Numbered from the stretch's first letter, positions 52,628 through 61,440 are shown. The stretch is 64,000 nucleotides of DNA from CAMLFJ01 sp035524955 (GCA_035524955.1 DATLFG010000064.1:1-64000), one strand, 5' to 3'. Numbers and translations are program-made. Notes: generated by a model not told the origin, from the sequence alone.

Positions 52628-53980
52628 GTGCTCGCCACACTCCGCCGCGACCGGTCCTACCTGCTCGAGCTGGGCGGCGGGCTTCTCGTGCTCGCGGTGG
52701 TCAACCTGCTGCTGCGGCCGAAGGATCCCGGCTTCCTCGCGGTGCAGCCGAACCCGGCCCTGCTCCTCGTCGCGGTGGTGGCCTGCCGCCACGGGCTTCG
52801 CGCGGGTCTCGTGAGCGGGCTCGTCACCGCGGCGCTGGTCACCGCGGGCATCCTGGCGCGTCTCGAGTACCTGACCTGGAGCGAGCTGCGCACGCTCGCG
52901 CACTACGTGACGCCGCTGCTGCTGATCGGCACCGGCTTCGGGCTGGGCGCGCAGCGGGAGTCGCTCCGGCGCGCTACGCTCACCCTGGAGCGCCGCGTCG
53001 AGGCGCTCGAGCACGAGCTGGCCGAGCAGGCGGTGCGCTTCATGGCCGCGACCGAGGCCAAGCACGAGCTGGAGCGGCGGGTGGCCGACGAGCGCGCGTC
53101 GCTCTCGAGCCTCTACACCGCGGCGCGCGCGCTGGAGACCCTCGACGCGGAGCGCCTCTATCCCGCCGTCGCGCTCACCGCGCGCCGCTTCCTGGAGGCC
53201 GACGCCTGCCAGTGCTACGTGCTCGAGGGCGAGCTGCTGCGTCTGCGCGCCGCGGAGGGGCCGGCCCCCGAGCGGGCGGAGATCCCGCCCGACGAGGGCC
53301 TGGTGGGCCTGGCGATCCGCCTCGGGCGTCCGGTCAGCGTGCGCGACGCGACCGTGATCGGCTCGCTCGACGATCTCCACACCGCGAGCCTGCTGATGGC
53401 GGCCCCGCTGCTGGGCCCCCAGGGCACGCTGCTCGGCTGCGTCACGGTGACGTCGCTGCCGTTCCTGCGCCTCACCGCCGCCTCGCTCGACCGCCTGGGC
53501 CTGGTCGCGGACTGGGGCGCGCGGGCCCTCGCGAACGCGCGGACGCACCAGGAGACGCGGGCGCGAACCATCGAGGACGATCTGGTGGGCGCCTACACCT
53601 ACGCGTACTACCAGCGCCGGCTCCACGAGGAGGAGATGCGCGCGGACCGCTACGGCCGCCCGCTCGCGGTGGTGATCTTCCGCATCCTGCGCTTCGGGGC
53701 GGTGGCGCCCGCTCGCCGCATCGAGCTGGGGCGCGTGCTGTCGCTCGTGTTCTCGCGCACCCTCCGGGACGTGGACATCGTGTGCCGGTACGCCACCGAG
53801 GACGCCTTCGCGATCGTCCTGCCGGAAACCTCGCCCGCGCACGCCGAGGTCGTCGTGGCGCGTCTCTCGCGCGAGATCGGGAACTTCCACTTCGCCCCCT
53901 ACGGGGACGAGACGCAGGATCTCGAGTTCTCGGCCCGTGTCCTCGCGGTGCGGGAGCGGCCCGGAGGAGTGACGTCCTGA
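52628..53980 (+). CDS. pelD: c-di-GMP receptor PelD (GAF plus degenerate GGDEF)
   Basis: A 450-residue inner-membrane protein: transmembrane helices in the first ~105 residues, a coiled-coil (about 110-160, LERRVEALEHELAEQAVRF), a GAF domain (about 165-315) and a degenerate GGDEF domain (about 325-440). The inhibitory-site motif RDVD (Arg380, Asp383) sits five residues before the position of GGDEF, which reads ATEDA (389-393), so it should bind c-di-GMP without making it, as PelD does. It then activates the PelF/PelG synthase complex. GTG start 8 nt after pelC. All domains and order match PelD. Confidence 0.9.
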   Translation: MLATLRRDRSYLLELGGGLLVLAVVNLLLRPKDPGFLAVQPNPALLLVAVVACRHGLRAGLVSGLVTAALVTAGILARLEYLTWSELRTLAHYVTPLLLIGTGFGLGAQRESLRRATLTLERRVEALEHELAEQAVRFMAATEAKHELERRVADERASLSSLYTAARALETLDAERLYPAVALTARRFLEADACQCYVLEGELLRLRAAEGPAPERAEIPPDEGLVGLAIRLGRPVSVRDATVIGSLDDLHTASLLMAAPLLGPQGTLLGCVTVTSLPFLRLTAASLDRLGLVADWGARALANARTHQETRARTIEDDLVGAYTYAYYQRRLHEEEMRADRYGRPLAVVIFRILRFGAVAPARRIELGRVLSLVFSRTLRDVDIVCRYATEDAFAIVLPETSPAHAEVVVARLSREIGNFHFAPYGDETQDLEFSARVLAVRERPGGVTS

Positions 53981-54942
53981 TCGCCGCGCTGCCCGCGGGC
54001 TGGCTCGCGGAGGCGATCGCGCTGGCGATCACGCTCGCGGGCCCTCGGTGGTGGCCGCTGGCCCTGCTCGCGCACGGGGCCGCCGCGTGGCTCGCCGGCC
54101 GCGCCCTGGGCGACGGGCGGCGCGACGCCCGGTTCCTCGCCACCGCGCTCGTGCTCTCGCTGCCCGGCCTCGGCCTGGTCGGCCTCAGCGCGATTCGCGC
54201 CTGGCGCAGGCGCGCGGCGCCGGCCGGGATGTATGCGGGCACGCACTCGGAGATGGCGGGCTTGCCCGGTCCGGGGCAGACGCCCGAGCCGGTGGACCGT
54301 GTCCTCGACTGGCTGCAGGCGCAGGTCTCGGTGCAGCCGATGGCGGACCTCATCCGCGCCGCCGACCCGCGCACCCAGCGCTGGGGCGTGGGGCTTCTCG
54401 CCAAGCGCGGCGACCGGGCCGCGGTGGAGCTGCTGCGCGAGGCCCTGCGCTCGGTCGATCGCGACACCCAGATCGCCGCCTCGGGCGCGCTGCAGCGGGT
54501 GGAGGAGCGGCTGGTGGCTCGGATCGCGCAGGCGCAGGAGCACCTGCGGCTCGATCCGGACTCGCCCGAGCGCCTCGTGGCGGTGGGCGATGCGTGCGTG
54601 GCCTATCAGGGGAGCGGGCTCCTGGAGGCGGCGATGGGCCGCCACTGGCTCGGCGAGGCAGAAGCCGCGTACCGGGCGGCCTGCGCGCGCCGACCGGACT
54701 GGCCCGCACCGGCCGCGGCACTGGCCCGGGTGCGGTTGGCGCAGGGCGATGTGGCGGAGGCGGAGACGCTGGCGCGGGCGGCGCGCGCGGTCGCGCCGTC
54801 CACCGCGGCGGACCTGCTGCTCTCGGAGATCTTCTTCGCGCAGCGCCGGTGGGGCGACCTGCGGGCGCTATCGCAGGACGCGGTGGCTGCCGGGCGCGCT
54901 GACGACACGCTGCGCTGGTGGGCGGAGGAGCCGGCGGCGTGA
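53977..54942 (+). CDS. pelE: Pel synthase complex protein PelE, probable CTG start
   Basis: A ~321-residue protein: two hydrophobic N-terminal segments (AEAIALAITLAGPRWWPLAL and FLATALVLSLPGLGLVGLSA), a linker (about 80-130) and a HEAT/TPR-like helical region (about 115-310; AAYRAACARRPDWPAPAAAL). PelE bridges PelD and the synthase in the inner membrane. The reading frame has no ATG, GTG or TTG before residue ~85; a CTG at 53977 overlaps the pelD stop as CTGA, in the same way ATGA and GTGA overlaps link the other genes, so I use it. The 3' end overlaps pelF by 4 nt. Confidence 0.8.
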   Translation: MIAALPAGWLAEAIALAITLAGPRWWPLALLAHGAAAWLAGRALGDGRRDARFLATALVLSLPGLGLVGLSAIRAWRRRAAPAGMYAGTHSEMAGLPGPGQTPEPVDRVLDWLQAQVSVQPMADLIRAADPRTQRWGVGLLAKRGDRAAVELLREALRSVDRDTQIAASGALQRVEERLVARIAQAQEHLRLDPDSPERLVAVGDACVAYQGSGLLEAAMGRHWLGEAEAAYRAACARRPDWPAPAAALARVRLAQGDVAEAETLARAARAVAPSTAADLLLSEIFFAQRRWGDLRALSQDAVAAGRADDTLRWWAEEPAA

Positions 54943-56441
54943 GCGCGCCGCCGCCCGCCGACGTCTGCCTGATCCTCGAGGGCACGTATCCCTACGTGAC
55001 GGGCGGGGTGTCGGCGTGGATCCACCAGCTCGTCAACGCGCTGCCCGAGCTGCGCTTCGCGATCTTCCACATCTCGGCGACGAGCGGCGAGACGCACGAG
55101 CCTCGCTACACGCTGCCGCCCAACGTGGTGAGCCTGGTGGACGTGGGCATCCACGGCGGCGACGAGCCGTCGGGCAAGGGCCACCACGCGATGGACCCCG
55201 CCTCCTGGGAGACGATCTGGCGGTACCACGAGGAGCTCAAGGACGGCCGGGTCGACGGGCTGGGCGATCTCCTCCGGGACATCTCGCCGCACCAGGGCGC
55301 CGGCCCGTCGGTCCACGACTACATCTACGGGAAGCCGTCGTGGGAGATCGTGCGGCGCCTCTACGACAGCCGGGCCTCACACATCTCGTTTCTCGACTAC
55401 TTCTGGACGTGGCGGTTCACCCACCTGCCGATGTTCCGGTTGCTCCACGCGCCGGTGCCGGAGGCCGCCCTGTACCACACCGTCTCCACCGGGTGGGCCG
55501 GGCTGGTGGCCGCGACCCAGCGGGTCCGGCGCGACCGACCGATGCTGCTGACCGAGCACGGCATCTACTCGCGCGAGCGGCGCATGGAGATCGACCAGGC
55601 CGAGTGGATCTACGTGCAGCGTCAGGCGCCCATGACGCTGCCGGCCGGGCCGGGCTTCTTCAAGGAGCTGTGGACCCGGCTCTTCGAGCATCTCTCCCGC
55701 CTGACCTACGCCCACGCCGACCGGATCGTCACGATCTTCGAGGGCAACCGCCAGGCCCAGATCCGCGACGGGGCGGACCCGGCCAAGACGCTGGTGGTGC
55801 CGAACGGCATCAACATGGAGCCGCTCGCCGCGCTGCCGCGCCTGGCGGCGGCGGCGGGGGAGTTCCGCATCGGGTTCGTGGGACGCGTGGTGCCGATCAA
55901 GGACGTGAAGACGTTCATCCGTGCGGTCCGGATCGTGAGCGCGGCGCTGCCGGGCGCGCGCGCGATCATCGCGGGGCCGGGCGACGAGGACCCGCGCTAC
56001 CTCGACGAGTGCCGCGTGCTGGCCGCGACCCTCGGGGTGGCCGAGCGCGTGGAGTTCACCGGCCGGGTTGACGTCAAGCAGATCTACCCGCGCATCGACG
56101 TGCTCGTGCTCACCAGCATCTCCGAGGGGCTGCCCCTGGTGATCCTGGAGGCGGCCGCCGCCGGCATCCCGGTGGTCTCCACCGACGTGGGGGCCTGCCG
56201 CGAGCTCCTCGAGGGCAGCCAGCCCGCGGACCGGGCGCTGGGGGCGAGCGGCCTCGTGACCGGTCTCGCCGACCCGGGCGCGACCGCGCAGGCGATCCTG
56301 AGCCTGGCCCGCGACCCGGGGATGCGCGAGGAGATGGGCCGGGCCGCGCGGAACCGGGTCCGCGCCCACTACCAGGAGTCCGACCTGGTCCGGCGCTACC
56401 GGGAGATCTACACGGACATGATCGGGCCGCGGGAGCGGTAG
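54939..56441 (+). CDS. pelF: Pel glycosyltransferase PelF
   Basis: A 500-residue cytosolic GT4-family glycosyltransferase: ILEGTYPYVTGGVSAWIHQL at the N-terminus (a PelF signature), LTEHGIYSRERRMEI, VPNGINMEPL, IGFVGRVVPIKDVKTFIRAV and the E-x7-E donor-site region SISEGLPLVILEAAAAGIPVV. PelF polymerises the sugar from its UDP donor. GTG start overlaps pelE by 4 nt. Length is close to the Pseudomonas protein. Confidence 0.95.
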   Translation: MSAPPPADVCLILEGTYPYVTGGVSAWIHQLVNALPELRFAIFHISATSGETHEPRYTLPPNVVSLVDVGIHGGDEPSGKGHHAMDPASWETIWRYHEELKDGRVDGLGDLLRDISPHQGAGPSVHDYIYGKPSWEIVRRLYDSRASHISFLDYFWTWRFTHLPMFRLLHAPVPEAALYHTVSTGWAGLVAATQRVRRDRPMLLTEHGIYSRERRMEIDQAEWIYVQRQAPMTLPAGPGFFKELWTRLFEHLSRLTYAHADRIVTIFEGNRQAQIRDGADPAKTLVVPNGINMEPLAALPRLAAAAGEFRIGFVGRVVPIKDVKTFIRAVRIVSAALPGARAIIAGPGDEDPRYLDECRVLAATLGVAERVEFTGRVDVKQIYPRIDVLVLTSISEGLPLVILEAAAAGIPVVSTDVGACRELLEGSQPADRALGASGLVTGLADPGATAQAILSLARDPGMREEMGRAARNRVRAHYQESDLVRRYREIYTDMIGPRER

Positions 56442-56446
56442 GGGCG

Positions 56447-57862
56447 ATGGCGGGCATCGGCTTCCGCCTCAAGCGCCTCATCGTCGAGGACACCGGGACC
56501 GGCTGGCTGCGCGCGCACCTCTACGGCGCGGTGCTCGCCGCGGGTCCGTGGCTGCTCTCCATCGGCACCCTCGGGACGCTGGCCCTGCTCTCCCGCGACC
56601 TGATCGGCGACGCGGCGCACGCGCGCTTCCAGGTGATTGTGGTCTACACCTACACGTTCTCGCTGATCACCACCGGCGCCGCGCACATGGTGGTGACGCG
56701 CCAGCTCGCCGACGAGCTCTACGTGGGCCGCATCGGCACCCTCGTCGTCTCCTACCGCCTCACCGTCGGGGTGACCGCCCTCGCGCACCTGGCCCTGGGC
56801 GCGCTGTTCTACGCGCTGGCGCCCGGGCTCGAGCCGGCTCTGCGCGTGTTCGGGGTCATGCTGCTCGTGGTGGTGTCGTGCATCTGGATGGTGATGATCT
56901 ACCTCGGCGCGGCCCAGGACTACGCGAGCGTGGTTGCCGCGTTCTTCGCGGGCAGCCTGGTGAGCCTGCTCGCGGCCCTGGCGCTCGGCCGTGGACTCGG
57001 CACGACCGGGTACCTGGGCGGCTTCCTGCTCGGGCAGGCGGGCATCCTCTTCGTGCTGTGCGCGCGGGTGGAGCGCGAGCTCGCGGCGGTGCGCATTCCG
57101 GAGGCGGTGAACCTCACCCACGCCTTCGTCCGCTACCCGGAGCTGATCGCGGCGGGGCTCCTCTACAACGCGGCCATCGCGGTGGACCGGATCGCGTTCT
57201 GGATCGCACCGACCGGCCGGCCCATCGCGGGCTGGTTCCACGCCTCGCTCTACGACGCCCCGATCTTCCTGTGCTACCTTTCGGTGGTGCCGTCGCTCGC
57301 CATCTTCCTCGTCAGCGTCGAGACCGACTTCTACGATCGCTACCGAGAGTATTACGGCGTGGCCACCAAGCACGGCACGCTCCAGCAGGTCCTCGAGGCC
57401 AAGCGGGCCATGACCGCCTGCCTGCGCGACAGCCTGCGCCGCCTGCTGGTGGCCCAGGCTCCGCTGACCCTCCTGCTCATGGCGCTGGCGCCGTGGATCG
57501 CGGCCGGGCTCGGCCTCGACGGACTGCAGCTCGGGATCCTCCGCTGCGGTCTCGTGGGGGCGCTGCTGCACGTGCTGTGCCTCTTCGGGGGCATCGTGCT
57601 CCTCTACTTCGACCGGCGCCGCGCGGCCGCGGAGGTGGCGGGTGTCTTCTTGGCTGGCAACGCGGTCTTCACCGTGATCACGCTGCTGGTGGGCCCGCGC
57701 AGCTACGGGCTCGGCTACCCGCTCGCGGCCCTGCTCGGGTGCGTGTGGGCCTACCATCGCATCGAGCAGACCCTGGACGATCTGGAGTACCTGACGTTCG
57801 CGGGGCAGCCGATGGCGCCCGAGGCGTCGCCCGTCGAATCGAGCCCCACCGCGTCCGCCTGA
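56447..57862 (+). CDS. pelG: Pel polysaccharide membrane translocation protein PelG
   Basis: A 471-residue polytopic membrane protein with about 12 helices. MAGIGFRLKRLIVEDTGTG, followed by LYGAVLAAGPWLLSIG, is the characteristic PelG N-terminus, and YYGVATKHGTLQQVLEAKRA occurs in its cytoplasmic loop. PelG belongs to the MATE/MOP-like flippases and moves Pel across the inner membrane together with PelF, PelD and PelE. It starts 5 nt after pelF and ends the recognisable Pel locus. Confidence 0.93.
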   Translation: MAGIGFRLKRLIVEDTGTGWLRAHLYGAVLAAGPWLLSIGTLGTLALLSRDLIGDAAHARFQVIVVYTYTFSLITTGAAHMVVTRQLADELYVGRIGTLVVSYRLTVGVTALAHLALGALFYALAPGLEPALRVFGVMLLVVVSCIWMVMIYLGAAQDYASVVAAFFAGSLVSLLAALALGRGLGTTGYLGGFLLGQAGILFVLCARVERELAAVRIPEAVNLTHAFVRYPELIAAGLLYNAAIAVDRIAFWIAPTGRPIAGWFHASLYDAPIFLCYLSVVPSLAIFLVSVETDFYDRYREYYGVATKHGTLQQVLEAKRAMTACLRDSLRRLLVAQAPLTLLLMALAPWIAAGLGLDGLQLGILRCGLVGALLHVLCLFGGIVLLYFDRRRAAAEVAGVFLAGNAVFTVITLLVGPRSYGLGYPLAALLGCVWAYHRIEQTLDDLEYLTFAGQPMAPEASPVESSPTASA

Positions 57863-57914
57863 TGGCACACCGGTCGGCGGGGGAAGCCGCGCTGGTGCGG
57901 CGCTCCGGGGCCGC

Positions 57915-59105
57915 GTGGTTCCGGGGCTGATCGTGGTGCCCCGCTCCCGCGCCGACTGGGTTCTGCCGACCTCGATGCTGCTGGGCACCTTCGCGTGGTC
58001 GTTCGTGTACGTGAGCCTGCCCTTCCACATCCAGAAGATGTCCCCGCTGGACCCGGCCGGGACGCTCCGCTGGACGGGGTGGATCCTCGGCATCAGCCCG
58101 CTCATCACGGTCGTCACCGCGCCGATCTCGGGCCGCATCGGTGAGCACGTGGATCCCAAGCGCGGGTTCATCGCGGTGCAGGCCTTGCAGGGGCTGGGCT
58201 TCCTCGGCATGGCGCTCGCGCGCACGCTGCCCGAGATGCTGATCGCCCGCGTCCTCCTGGGGCTGATGGGGGCGGTGTCCACCTTCGCGTTCATCATGGT
58301 CGGGCGCTCGGGCGGCGACGTGCGGCGCCAGGTGTCGTACATCCAGTCCGGCATGACGCTGGGGCAGGTCCTGGGGCCGGCGCTCGGGGCGGTGGTGGCG
58401 GCGCGCCTCGGGTTCCGGCTGTCCTTCATCCTGGGCGGGGTGATGCTCTGGGCCTGCTCGGCCCTGGTGGCCTGGGGCGTGCCGGCCGGCCGGCCCCACG
58501 ATGCCAAGGCGACGGGCGCGCGGCGGACGTCGCCGCGCGAGCTCGTGAAGGTGTGCCTGCTGGTGCTCGCGGGATCGACGCAGATCTTCTTCCTCGCCGC
58601 GATCCTCCCGCAGATCCTCCCGGCCCTCGGGGTGCCCGCGGATTCCACGCTCGAGTTGGGCGGGCTCCTGCTCCTGATCACCGGGCTGGCCGCCGCGCTC
58701 GGCGCGATGGCGGCGCCGCGGCTGGCCGACGCGGTCGGCGACCGACGCGCGGTGCTCTGGTTCCTCCTGTGCTCCTCGGTGCTGCTGGCCGCGCTCGGGG
58801 TCGCGGGCAACGTGTGGAGCTTCGGCGCGCTGCGCTTCCTGCAGGTGCTCTGCATCGCGCCGGTCTTCCCCCTCTCGGTGGCGGCGATCGCGCAGCGGGC
58901 GTCCGGGGAAGCCATCGGCTTCGTCAACTCGGCGCGGATCGGGGCGGCCTTCGTCGGGCCGGTCGCCGCGACGACGCTGCTGGCGTCCATGCCGCCCGCC
59001 GCGGTCTACCTGGCCCTGGCCGGGATGGGGCTGGCGGTGGTTCCGCTCGTGGCGGGGTTCAACCGCCGCGCACGACCGTGGGACGAGGGAGGTCGGAGCG
59101 CGTGA
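57915..59105 (+). CDS. Major facilitator superfamily transporter
   Basis: A 396-residue protein with about 11-12 transmembrane helices in two halves (first ending near ALVAWGVPAG, second beginning VCLLVLAGSTQIFFLA), with an MFS loop-2 like region GRIGEHVDPKRGF. No substrate signature was recognised; drug/sugar efflux families are possible. GTG start at 57915 (an alternative GTG lies at 57934), 52 bp after pelG on the same strand. Its stop overlaps the ABC ATPase gene by 4 nt. Confidence 0.85.
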   Translation: MVPGLIVVPRSRADWVLPTSMLLGTFAWSFVYVSLPFHIQKMSPLDPAGTLRWTGWILGISPLITVVTAPISGRIGEHVDPKRGFIAVQALQGLGFLGMALARTLPEMLIARVLLGLMGAVSTFAFIMVGRSGGDVRRQVSYIQSGMTLGQVLGPALGAVVAARLGFRLSFILGGVMLWACSALVAWGVPAGRPHDAKATGARRTSPRELVKVCLLVLAGSTQIFFLAAILPQILPALGVPADSTLELGGLLLLITGLAAALGAMAAPRLADAVGDRRAVLWFLLCSSVLLAALGVAGNVWSFGALRFLQVLCIAPVFPLSVAAIAQRASGEAIGFVNSARIGAAFVGPVAATTLLASMPPAAVYLALAGMGLAVVPLVAGFNRRARPWDEGGRSA

Positions 59106-60205
59106 GCCAGGACGAGCTGGTCCGGCTGTCGGAAGTCCGCATGGAGCACGTGGGCAAGCGCTACGGCGACCACTGGGCGGTACAGGACGTCTCGCTCTCG
59201 ATCCGCCCCGGCGAGTTCTACACGCTGCTGGGGCCGTCCGGCTCCGGCAAGACCACGCTGCTCCGGCTGCTCGCCGGGTTCATCACGCCCGACACCGGCC
59301 GCATCATCGTCGACGACGAGCCGATCGATCCGGTGCCGCCGTGGAAGCGCAACCTGGGCATGGTCTTCCAGCACGACGCGCTGTGGCCGCACCTCTCCGT
59401 GTTCGAGAACGTGGCCTTCGGCCTGCGCGAGCGCGGTGTGAGCGGCGAGCCGCTGCGGGCGCGGGTGACCGCCGCCCTCGGCCAGGTGGGCCTGGCCGGC
59501 TTCGAGGGACGCCGGCCGTCCCAGCTCTCTGGGAGCCAGCCGCAGCGCGTGGCGCTGGCGCGGGCCCTGATCATCCAGCCCCGCCTGCTCCTGCTCGACG
59601 AGCCGCTCGCCGACCTGGACGCGAGGCAGCGATCGCCGATGCGGCTCGATCTAGCGCGACTGCACCGCGACATGGGCATCACCACGGTCCACGTCACCCG
59701 CGACCAGGCGGAGGCGCTCGCCCTCTCCGCGCGCATCGCGGTGCTGAGCCAGGGCCGGATCGTGCAGGAAGGCCGGCCCGAGGAGATCTACTGGCGGCCG
59801 CGCAACCGGTTCGTGGCCGAGTTCGTGGGCGCCGCCAACCTGGTGGCGGTGCGGGTGGTGGAGGTGCGCGAGCTGGGCGTGGTGGTCGAGACCGCGGGCG
59901 GCTCGCGCATCCCGGTGGCGTCGGGCGGGCATGCGTGGGCGGTGGAGGACCGGGGGCTCCTCTGCCTCCGGCCGGAGGCGCTGCGGCTCGAGGAGGCCGA
60001 GCGCGCGGCGGGGGGACTCCGCGGCAAGGTGGCCGGACACGTGTTCGAGGGCGCGCGCCAGCTGTACGACGTCGCCATCGCGGGCGGCACCGTGCGGGTG
60101 GAGATGATCACCTCCGCGCAACAGGGCCGCAGCTTCAACCCCGGCGACGACGTCAAGATCGAGATCTCCCCGGAGACGAGCGTGCTGCTGCCCGCCGAGC
60201 CCTGA
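59102..60205 (+). CDS. ABC-type importer ATPase with altered signature and switch motifs, no permease nearby
   Basis: A 367-residue protein of the PotA/FbpC type: Walker A GPSGSGKTTL, Q-loop VFQHDALWPHLSV, Walker B LLLLDEPLADLDAR and a TOBE domain (about 275-365). The signature is LSGSQ (142-146) instead of LSGGQ, and the switch histidine is replaced by Arg200 (HVTRDQAEAL, normally VTHDQ). Loss of the H-loop His usually cripples hydrolysis in this group. The neighbours are an MFS transporter and a rhodanese; no permease or binding protein lies within the window near it. It may pair with distant subunits or be decaying. Confidence 0.85.
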   Translation: MSQDELVRLSEVRMEHVGKRYGDHWAVQDVSLSIRPGEFYTLLGPSGSGKTTLLRLLAGFITPDTGRIIVDDEPIDPVPPWKRNLGMVFQHDALWPHLSVFENVAFGLRERGVSGEPLRARVTAALGQVGLAGFEGRRPSQLSGSQPQRVALARALIIQPRLLLLDEPLADLDARQRSPMRLDLARLHRDMGITTVHVTRDQAEALALSARIAVLSQGRIVQEGRPEEIYWRPRNRFVAEFVGAANLVAVRVVEVRELGVVVETAGGSRIPVASGGHAWAVEDRGLLCLRPEALRLEEAERAAGGLRGKVAGHVFEGARQLYDVAIAGGTVRVEMITSAQQGRSFNPGDDVKIEISPETSVLLPAEP

Positions 60206-60256
60206 ACGAGTGTCCGGGCCTGCTGACCACCGCTTACTTCTTCAAGCTCTCCATAT

Positions 60257-60281
60257 GCGGGGGCCCGGACATGGCCCCCGC
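60257..60281 (+). terminator. Stable hairpin downstream of the ABC ATPase gene
   Basis: GCGGGGGCC - CGGACAT - GGCCCCCGC: a 9-bp perfect stem with a 7-nt loop, 51 bp after the stop codon. No T-run follows, so termination would need Rho or the hairpin may protect the mRNA end. Confidence 0.4.
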
Positions 60282-60338
60282 ACTCCCCCAGTTTGCGGAC
60301 AACCGTTTCGGTGTAATCTTCGGCCCCGGGAGGCCGTC

Positions 60339-60653
60339 ATGACCGATATCAGCCCGCAGGATCTGAAGGCAAAGCTCGATCGCCGGGATCCGATCGTGTT
60401 GCTCGACGTGCGCGAGGACTGGGAGACCGCGCTCTGCCGTCTCGAGAACGCGACCCACATCCCGATCGAGGAGATCGAGTTCCGCACCACCGAGCTCGAT
60501 CCCGCCGACGAGATCGTGGTGTACTGCCATCACGGGGTACGCAGCGCCGCGGTCGCGAACTTTCTCCGCCAGCAGGGCTACAAGGCGGTGAACCTCGCGG
60601 GCGGCCTCGATCTCTGGGCCCGCTCCATCGAGCCGAGGATGAAACGCTACTAG
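60339..60653 (+). CDS. Single-domain rhodanese-like sulfurtransferase
   Basis: A 104-residue rhodanese: IVLLDVREDWETALCRLENA (the D-V-R-E motif), IPIEEIEFR and the active-site loop VVYCHHGVRSAAVANFL with Cys63, then AVNLAGGLDLW(A)RSI. CHHGVRS is the usual loop of small GlpE/MoeB-type rhodaneses. It likely carries sulfur as a persulfide; the partner is unknown. AGG lies 5 nt before the ATG. Confidence 0.93.
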   Translation: MTDISPQDLKAKLDRRDPIVLLDVREDWETALCRLENATHIPIEEIEFRTTELDPADEIVVYCHHGVRSAAVANFLRQQGYKAVNLAGGLDLWARSIEPRMKRY

Positions 60654-60663
60654 CCAGAGGGGT

Positions 60664-61440
60664 ATGCGAGTGAAGCCCGACTTTGTCCGGGTTCACCGCG
60701 AGGGCGGCCTCGCGTGGGTGACGATGGACCGGCCCCCGCTCAACCTGATCGTGCCCGAGATGGTGGAGGGGATCCGGAGCACGTTCGACGCGCTCCGCCG
60801 CGACCCGGACGTGCGGCTCGCGGTCATCCGCGGCGCCGGGCGCGTCACCACCGGGGGCATGCAGCTCCAGGTGCTCCGGGAGCTCACCCCGGCCGGCGCG
60901 AAGGCGTTCATCGCGAGCCTGCACGAGGCGATCAACCTGGTGCACGACGCGCCCTTCCCGACGATCGGCATGGTCCACGGCGCCTGTCTCGGCGCGGGCT
61001 TCGAGCTGGCGATGGCCTGTGACCTCCGCACCGCGGCCGCCCGGACCCGGCTGGGGCTGCCCGAGATCCGGGTCGGCATCCCCTCGGTGATCGAGGCGGC
61101 GCTGCTGCCGGGCTTCGTGGGCCCCGGGCGCGCGGCGGAGATGCTCCTGACCGGTGAGAGCGTCACCGCGGCCCAGGCCCTCGAGTGGGGCCTCGTGAAC
61201 CGGGTGGCGCCGGCCGGCGAGCTGCGCGCGGTCACCGCGGAGCTGGCCGCGCGCATCCTCGAGTGCGCGCCGACCGCGGTGCGCCTGCAGAAGGAGCTGA
61301 TCGTCCGCTGGCGCAATACCGACCAGCGGACAGCGGTGGAGTCCGGCGTCAACGTCTTCGCACAGTCGTTCGCCACCGGCGAGCCGCGCGAGGCCATGGA
61401 CGCTTTTCTCGGCAAGCGCAAGCCCCGCTTCGCCCGGTGA
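60664..61440 (+). CDS. Enoyl-CoA hydratase/isomerase family protein
   Basis: A 258-residue crotonase-fold protein: AWVTMDRPPLNLI, the oxyanion-hole region around VIRGAGRVTTGGMQLQVL (normally GAGRAFSAGADL), HGACLGAGFELAMACDLRTA and the Glu-bearing LGLPEIRVGIPSV. The first loop deviates from hydratases, so a different crotonase reaction (hydrolysis, decarboxylation or ring opening) is possible. It is coupled by a 4-nt overlap to a HAD hydrolase, and a 3-hydroxyacyl-CoA dehydrogenase begins 1.8 kb downstream. Confidence 0.88.
   Translation: MRVKPDFVRVHREGGLAWVTMDRPPLNLIVPEMVEGIRSTFDALRRDPDVRLAVIRGAGRVTTGGMQLQVLRELTPAGAKAFIASLHEAINLVHDAPFPTIGMVHGACLGAGFELAMACDLRTAAARTRLGLPEIRVGIPSVIEAALLPGFVGPGRAAEMLLTGESVTAAQALEWGLVNRVAPAGELRAVTAELAARILECAPTAVRLQKELIVRWRNTDQRTAVESGVNVFAQSFATGEPREAMDAFLGKRKPRFAR

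Noticed and set aside
57862..57930. 22-codon ORF between pelG and the MFS gene
   Set aside because: Too short, no ribosome-binding site of its own, no hydrophobic or other recognisable pattern; probably just leader sequence.
56408..58990. 860-codon minus-strand open frame opposite pelG and the MFS gene
   Set aside because: Antisense to two recognisable membrane proteins, which explains its composition; no domain or start site.
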